Source: Rugalucina vietnamica
Taxonomy: Eukaryota; Mollusca; Bivalvia; Lucinida; Lucinidae
Direction of reading: 5' to 3'
DNA: 64,000 bases
NCBI GenBank assembly: GCA_964017185.1
Contig: OZ024870.1
Coordinates: 28,481,621-28,545,620, forward strand
How positions within the stretch are numbered: position 1 is the stretch's first letter; the number at the start of each line of letters is the position of its first letter. The position numbers were made by a program, and so were the translations under genes. Shown piece by piece: positions 39,401 to 48,400 of the stretch. Below the pieces are notes generated by a model. That model was not told the origin of the DNA. It saw nothing but the letters and a program-made list of their open reading frames with translations, and ran no database searches.

Positions 39401-42400
39401 ACTAAATCATATTTTTCTTAGATGTTTCAGAAAAGTGAGATTTTGAAAATACAGGTTTCTGAAAGATGGTGCATTACAAAAACATGCCCATGCAATATAC
39501 AGAGATTTTTTAAGTTGCAAAAATTAAAAATTTTCTGTAGAAATTTTTTGTTATTTTTGCTCAAAACACAGATTGTGGGTACACGTTAGAACCGCCTCGC
39601 TGAGGCAGTTCTAAAGAGTACCCACAATCTATGTTTAAGAGCAAAAATAAGAAAATTAGGTATACCCCTGCACATCCCAGTTTTACTATATAAAAGTGGG
39701 GTTTAAGGGGGTATACATTTCACGGACATGTTTTCCTGATGGTAAGGACAGTAGGTAAAACAGGCAAAAAGAATTATTATAATTTGTTTGATTTGGTGCT
39801 TTATGTTCAACAGCAAAACTGCCGAGATAAATCAGTATTTACAGTGTACACATCAATAATACTAACATACATGTGATAGCTCCATATTTCAGAGGGATCT
39901 TCCTATTTTTTGAGAAAATCTCTGGATTTAGAATTTCAAAATTTCAAGGAAATCTCCCACTTTTGTTTCTTAACTGTATCACATTTATGAATAATAACCC
40001 TCCTAGAACCAAAACTTAAGTGAAAGACCACAAAATTTGATTAACAAACTAGTAATCAGCCAAATGTAAAAGTATATGACACAATATTTTGGTGGCCCCC
40101 AGGGCAGAGTGGTTAAGGATAAAGATTTCATTTGCACTCTAAATCATACCATCATCTCAACTCTGAGTCAAGTGCAGGTTGGAGCCCTGCAAATATGTGA
40201 GACAAGCTGCCCTGCTTGTAGCTGAGTCAGGGGGGAGGGGGCAGTTGAGTCAGTGGTGTGTGTGGGGGGGGGGGGGGCGTTGGACATGGGGTATTCTCAT
40301 TTTTCCCCACCTGCTAATTCGCTCATATGAGCTGAAATCATCTTGACGTGAGGGATATAAAACTTTAAACAAAAAACTGACATAAAATTTACAAGTTATT
40401 AGTGGTAAAGAGGTTTCAATTATCAGCAAGACCATACCTTGGTCTCATGGAGCATTCTGGACAAGATCTCTTCATCTTAGGGTGGGAAATAGGTAATGCT
40501 CTGAAAGATAATATTTGAACATTACATATGAGCCACGACACGAGAAAACTGGTCTTCAGAGTTTCCGACCAGGTCTGACACAAACCGGCCAGTGCAGCTA
40601 CAGACGATGGCTGGACGCTTGAAATTTCGGATTTAAGAAGAGGAACTGTACTATCCCTGTAGCGAAAACATAGGTGCTGATCAGCTGTGCAGTTACTGCA
40701 CAGCTGATATGCGCCTTTGTTTACCCATAGGCAAAACTTCGGTTTTCTCATGGCACGATTGATATATGATAGAAAATAGTTGTCCATCATTTCATGCAAA
40801 ATTGCTCAGCCATATTCAAATGAACCTGTCCCAGTAAACCTACCAGGGGCAATCAAAACTTTTCCACACAATAATGTGCCAATAATTTATCATGGTAAAA
40901 GATATCTATGAATTTCAGTTGATCTTACAACTGGATAAAATCATAAATTAAATTGAAAATTTCATCGATCTGTGTGATAGTACAGATCAGCCTGCTTTGC
41001 AAAAGAAAGAGAGAAAACCCGCACCTTTTAAGTGATGGTTTTAACCATATTTCATAATCACAGATTCAAAACTCATAGCTAGAACAGTCTTAAAATGCAA
41101 ATGCATTGAAACTAACATATGAATATTAAATTCGAAAAGTGAATCTCAGATGAGGACTTACTTCCAAGATTTAGTGTCCCTGAAGCCTATGACTCGCACC
41201 TTTACTTCTGACTTCACTCTGATGTCCTTGAATGGTAGAGTCCCCTGTAGGAGAAACAATGTTTTAAAACTAATCATGGAAATTAGACTGGCTCCTGTCC
41301 TGGGGGTGGGGGGCATATACTGAGGGCATATACTGAGGGCATATATCTCGTCTCGTGACAGGAAATCTTTGCAAATACCATATACAGGGATGCCAGAAAA
41401 GATGGGCCATTTGATATACCACACAGGAAATCTAGGGCTATTCATATACTGTTGTGTAAACCAGAGGACCAATGGTCCTGTAAACGCTCACCTGAGATCT
41501 GCTGCATATACCAATAAACATGTTTGAATATTATGGTATTTAACTCCAGTGCAGGGGCAGATGATGGGCCATTTTCTTTTTTTCAGAATCTTCAGTATTC
41601 TGTCCATTTGCCAATTTCCTGCTGGTTTTTCCCTTCAAATGACATTTTAACAGTTTTCCCAATTCAAATGCATAAGCAACCCATGTTGACCTTGCCATAA
41701 ACTTGGTCAAGGTCATCACAGGGTCATGATTTATATATAAATGGGAGTACTTTAGCCATCGATGCTTCATGCCAAGTTTCCTTGAAATCAGTCTATTGGT
41801 TTCAGAGAAAAAGATTTTTGATGGTTTTTTACCATATATGGGCATGGCGGCCATCTTTGTCATGTGAACTTGATTATTTATATACACATTGATTCCCCCA
41901 TTCTATAGATGCTTCACATAAAATTTGGCTTTGATTGGCCAAGCGGTTTCAGAGGAGAAGATGTTTGAATATTATGGAAATATATATGTATATTGCCGTG
42001 GGGTGGGGGCACATGAGCCCCTGGGGTCCAATTTTTTTCCAGAATCATTAATATTCAGTACTACTGTTCTTTTCCTGCAAGACTTTCACTTTAAAATACA
42101 TTTTAAAAGTTTTCCACATTCAAATGCATTGGCGACCTATGTTGACCTTGCCGTAAAATAGGTCAAGGTCATCACAGGGTCATGATTTATATATACATTG
42201 TAGTGCTTGAGCCATCGATGCTTCATGCCAAGTTTTGTTGAAATCGGTCCATCGGTTCTGGAGAAGAAGATTTTTGAAGGGTTTTTACCATATATGGGCA
42301 TGGCGGCCATCTTGGTCATGTGACCTGGATTATTTGTATATACATTGGTTCCCCCTTCCCATAGATGCTTCATGTAAAATTTGGCTTTGATTGGCCAAGC

Positions 42401-45400
42401 TGTTTCAGAGAAGAAGATCTTTGAAAAAGGTGGACGACGACGGACGGACGACGGACAGACGGACGGACGACGGAGCATGGGTATACTATAAGCTCACCTT
42501 GTGAGCCTGACGGCTCAGGTGAGCTAAAAAATGGGGCCATTCGTATACTTTTACTTGAAAATTGAAGCCTATTCATATACTGGCGAGGCTGAAAAAGGGG
42601 GCTATTTGAGTGGCACATCCCTACTATGTCATATAGGTAGTTACCCCACTGAGTATAACCCCCATAAATATTTCTTTGTATGAGTTACCTCTTTTCTTTG
42701 GTTCAGAACCTACTCAGCCATCAGAAGATTTCAAGCAAAATAAGATTTGCATGTTTTATTGATAAAAACAAAAGTTTGACGATGGGAACCAGTTTAAATA
42801 GAAATGGATATGAGCTGGGATGTGAGAAAAACAACAATGTGGCTTCTGAACAGGTCCGACAGAAACCGAGCTGTACAAGCACAGAAGATGGCTAGAGGCT
42901 GGAAATTTTAGATTTAGGAAGAAGAGGAATTGTACTATTCGTCCAAAGAAAACAAAGGCACTGATCAGCTTTGCAGTTACCGGGAAGCTGATCTGCACCT
43001 TTGTTTTCATATATGCGGAATATTGGTTTTCTCATGACACAGCTCATATGGTTTCTGAAACTGGGCCTTTTCATTTAACACACCTTAGGTTAGACCATGG
43101 CATCAGGATTCACTACTATCAACTTGTTATTGCAAACCAGTTTATTTTTTGTTGGTTTGATAGTGCCTTTGAAAAAGCTAGTTATGTGGGCACTGTCGCT
43201 TATTCTAACCAGTGCTAAACTAGGAGCAAGACTTCCTAGGGCAGGTTACATCAGAAAAATATGCCCATGCAATGAATACCCCCTTAAACCTCACTTTTAT
43301 ATTTGCAGGGGTTACCTATTTTTGCTCCAAAACATAAATTCTGGGTACCCGCCTCAGCGAGGCAGTTCTAACTTGTACCCACAATCTATGTTTTGAGCAA
43401 AAATAAGAAAAGTATAAAAAAATTCCACTGCAAATTTTCATTTTTTACAACTTTTCGTAATGTACCAGTATGTTACCTCCATTCTTTTGACAGTGACTGC
43501 TAAATCCTCGCCTTGAATCAGTGTAAGGGAATGAATGATCACAGAAATATTTACATCACTAAATTTTGACTTGACAAAAGAATTTTCCGTTGTGGTAATA
43601 AATCTCAAATCTGCTTCAGCAGCAATACAACAAACGAGCCTGGGCATGAGAAAACCAGCAATGTGGTTTCCGAACAGGTTTGACACAAACCAGCCTGTAC
43701 AGTCACAGAAGCAGGTTAGAAGCTTGAAATTTTGGATTTAAGAAGAAGAGGGATTGTACTATCTTTGTAGCGAAAACAAAGGCGCTGATCAGCTTCGTGG
43801 TTACAGCTAAGCTGATCTGCTTCTTTGTGTTCGCATATGCAAATTGTTGGTTTTTTCATGATATGGCTCCATCAAATTGGCTACAGAACAAGCAACAAAG
43901 TTTCACTCACATCCTCAATTTCATCATGGACCTCTGTGGCGTGTACTCTACCATGTGTGCCGTCTATAGAGATATGTATCTGGTCAGGGTGAATCCTCTT
44001 TACTCTGAAAATAACAAAGAACTAATTGTTTAGCAGTTGAGAAGCAGACTGGTCAGGGCTTCAACTATTTGCCGTACGCTTTGCATCATTTCTAGGTAAT
44101 TTGTACTGCAATTTTATGCTAATATGTTAAAAGTCACCATAGCAACCAAACTTACATTTTAAAACAATTATAATCTACAAACTTACACTGCAGTTTTATC
44201 ATCTACAATCCTGAGTGTATGCAAAGAAACATTTGATATCCTTTTCAAATCCTATGTTCATTTTGTCCTGATGTACCCCCACTATCAACCCTTTCTTTAC
44301 TTCCCCTCCAACCCCCCACCCCCATCTCCCGGCCAAAAAATTGACATCTAACAAACCCTTACACAGCAGTTCTGATTATCACCTATCATGAGACTGTGGC
44401 TATGTACATGAGAACATATCTGCTCTAATCTTGTCTTCATACACCTCTGTTATCGCCCACCACCACCCTCACACCTAACTTCTTTCCTAGAATTTGTTGA
44501 GCCACAAACTTACATAGCAGTCCTGATATCTCCTATCTTCAGAGGATGGCTAGAAACAAGAGATATCTATGTCTCATCTTCTGTCTTCATTTTTTTTTCA
44601 TCTATTTATACCCCTAGAACCCCCAATAAGTCAATAACATCCCCACCCTAAACACGTTCCCTTCAAGATGTAATATCCTGCAGACAAACTTAGACAGCAA
44701 TCCTGACCGATTGTGACTAGGAACATGTGATATCCCTGTCTGATCTTCTGTTTTCATCTTGTCTTCATGTAAGCTCCCACAACGCCCACCCCAAACCCCT
44801 ACATGCACTCACTGGTATGAAATTCAAGGAACTTACACAGCAGTCCTGATATCACCTATCTTGAGACCATGGGTTGGAACTTGTGATATCCCCGTATCAT
44901 CCTCTGTTTTCATCTTGTCTTCGTGAACTTTCAGGGAGACCAAAATATTGCCATGTCCATCTATCCTGTAAATGATGGAACAGTCATATGATTCCAGTCC
45001 GAAATAGTATCCCCATTGCTAGCTATGAGTGCTTGACAAGAAGCAGCCGAAATTCGACTCAAACCAGAGAAATTTAGTCACAAAAAAGTTCTTTAACAAG
45101 GAACTAAGTTTTAATTTTTTATCCAGTTGTAATGATGAGCAGCCATCACAGTGAGTTAACATCAATTTAACCTTTGACTGACAGGAGACATTTGAGCCGC
45201 CTCGTGGGAAAACCAACAATGTGGTTTCCGAAAAGGTCCAACACAAATCAGGCTGTACAGTCACAGAAAAATGCTAGATGCTTGAAATTTTGGATATACA
45301 TGTAAGTAGAAGAGGGAGTGTACTATCCGTGTAGCGAAAACAAAGGTGCTGATCAGCTTCACAGTTACCGCGAAGCTGATCTGCGTCTTTGTTTTCGCTT

Positions 45401-48400
45401 ATGCAGATTGTTGGTTTTCCCATGAGGCAGCTCATTTGTCTGGAAGTCATATCATTAGACATTTTTCATCAAATGATAAAGCTAGTTTGTCTTTATGTAA
45501 CATATAAATGGCACACTACCGTTTAACGATAACAGGATTTTCTTGTCCAATACCAAACTGATGTTTCTCAATAAAATCATTGTAATGCTGAAATAGAAAA
45601 ACAGAGGTAATGAAGCAATGAACAATGTTTCTATACAAAACCAGCTGTATAGTCACAGAGGATGACGACTGACTTGAAATTCTTATTTTACAAGTTTTAC
45701 TATTAAGGAAAAAAAATGATTGTGATTAGGTGGTCTAACGGATAGTCTATTTGCTTTGCAATTGTGAGGTCACAGGTTCGATCCCAAGCTGGTACATGCC
45801 TATGTTGGTGACTAATGTTCATCTTGACTTGATAGAGGCTAACCCCCTATAAGGGTTTAAGGTTGTACTGATATCAGCAGCTTAAAAACACCTTTGTTTT
45901 TGGTATCACTAATGAGAATTACACAGGATATGGGTAATTTAGCCTTAATTCATAGAAAATTATTTGAAATATGCATAAACATGCTTTGAATCAATCAGTA
46001 CCTTCTCATAAGTTTTTAACCATCAGGATAACATGTCCTTGTAATATATACCCCCTTAAACCCCACTTTTATATTTTTCTTATTTTTGCTCCAAAACATA
46101 GATTGAGGGTACTTGTTAGAACCGCCTTGCCAGCAAGGCGGTTCTGCGGTTCTAACGAGTACCCACAATCAATGTTTTGAGCACAAATATCAAAACTTTT
46201 CTACTGAAAATTTTCATTTTTTACCACTTTAAAAATCACTGTATATTGCATGGGCATGTTTTCGTAATGTTACAAACCGTGTCCTTACCCGTTTACATGG
46301 TAGATAAGCCAATTGACCAGCGGCATGACCTTTCAGACTGACTAAAATAAAGTCATCCTTTACCAGAACAACCTTGCATTTGATCTCTTGGTTCACATGA
46401 GCCTGAAAAAAAGTGGCCTTTTAGAAAACATTTTTACTGTGGAGCAGACTGGTGCAGTGGTAGATCCTCAGCCTGGGCACCATTTGTTATGGCTATACAA
46501 ATTACAGTTCAAGAGGGTATACTTTTTATGGACATTTTTTCCTGATGCAGAGTTTCCACTTACAAACATGGTAACTCTTGGTCTTAACCTTACTTGGGCA
46601 AAGTATCCGATCAATATTTTGCAAAGCCTTGACATGTACATGTAGGTCTGTTCTTATCAACAATTCCATTCAAAAGAAGTTCTCTGACATTAATATAAAT
46701 AGAAAACTGATAAAATTTCATTTAATACACAACATTAGCCACATCATGAGAAAACAAGATTTTTGCCTAGGCAAAAACAAAGGCGCAGATCAGCTTCACA
46801 GTGACTGTGAAGCTGATCAGCACCTTTGTTTTCACTACACGTGTAGTAATATTCCTCTTCTTAAATCCCAAATCTCAAGCTTACAGCCATTCTCTGTAGC
46901 TGCACAGGCCGGTTTGTGTCAGACTTGGTCGTAAAAATCCTGACGACCAGTTTTCTCCCATTGCGGCTTATATAATCATGTATAAAATCCACCTAGTCTC
47001 TCAAAATTATATGAGCTGTTTCATGAGAAAACCAACAATCTGCATATGCGAAAACAAAGACGCAGATCAGCTTCGCAGTAACCATGAAGCTGGTCAGCGC
47101 CTTTGTTTACACTTCACGAACAGTACATTTCCGCTTTTTCTTAAATCCGAAATTTCAAGTTTCTAGCTTGCTTCTGTGACTGTACAGCCTGATTTGTGCC
47201 TGACCTGTTCGGAAACCACATTGTTTTTTTTCTCACGATACGGCTCATATTTATGTTAAAACAAAACATCAAAGAAATCTTCTTCAGCCTACCTGATTGG
47301 CAGAATCGCTCTTATTTCTGTCTAATCGCTTTCTAACAGCCGTAACAAGTTGAGGGTTGAGTGTCACTTCCACGCAGTTGTTTAGGACATCTATGTACAG
47401 CACAACACAGTCAAACTCACTGCCTTCTGAGACTTCTATACCTAAAGGAAACATTTCAACAATACTGTGCAAAAAATTAATTAACTCAAAATCAATTCTG
47501 CCAGCATGGTAAGAGCCATTGGTAGCATGTGTAGCTTTTGATTTTACAGAACAGGCAAGCATCTTTCAATAAAATTTGTATGTTAAGTCTTTTATATTGC
47601 AGTTTTTCTATCCTACTGATTTAAGCAGGACGGTTGTCAGTGACTGTTTAAAGAATACTGGTTAATAACCACTTATATTAAGCCTGTCCAGGCAAAGTGT
47701 ATTTTAAGAATCTGGGGTTAGTAACTCAAAGGCATCGTAAGGTCCTCTTCTTACGACATACTTACAATGATCTTAAGATGACCGCCTTAGAATTTACGCC
47801 CTTGTTATTCCAGATATTCTCGACTACCGTAACTTTTTTGAAATGGAAGGTGCCACTTCGTACGATAATACGATGCTAAGGTGGCTTGAGTTGACCGTTA
47901 AGTTATGATGCTGTTAAGTTGTCTCTGTAACTTAAGGTCCTTTTCAGTTATTCAAATAATCCCTAAGAGATACTTAAGTTGGTCGTAAGATGATCTTAAG
48001 CTTAAGTCGGCTTTGAGTTACTAGCCCCTGATCTTTCAAACAGAAGTACATGACCACATGATTGCAGTAGACATAAAACAAACATCAATCAATCAATTTA
48101 CAGTATCAAAAAAACACTATCTAGCTCTCTCACCTTCCAGATTATCTTTCAACACTATGGCCTTGACCCCATTGTCAAGGTCACACAGAGCACCGAGGTC
48201 ATTTATCTGGGTCACAGTACCAGAAAAGATCTGTCCAACAGTCATACTTTTGAGTTCTGAAATGATATTTTTGATGAACAGAAAAATGGTTATACATTGT
48301 ACTTTTATTGAAGTTTCTTTAGAACCCCGTGTGACATGATTTAAAATTTAAATAGCAATGTTTGTTTGTTTTTTTTCAAGTTCAAGGCCACAATTAGCCG

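Larger units (their letters stand above)
37137..39466. mobile_element. copy related to the TA element at 29460-30024, itself interrupted
   Basis: 37137-37232 and 38292-38345 match the left half of that element (CCATCTTTCAGAAACTG, AAAAGTCTTA, AGCGCCACAAAAATTTT). 39230-39466 matches its right half (CTATTCAAAATAATTTTC through TTTCTGAAAGATGG). Inserts lie between. Confidence 0.7.
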
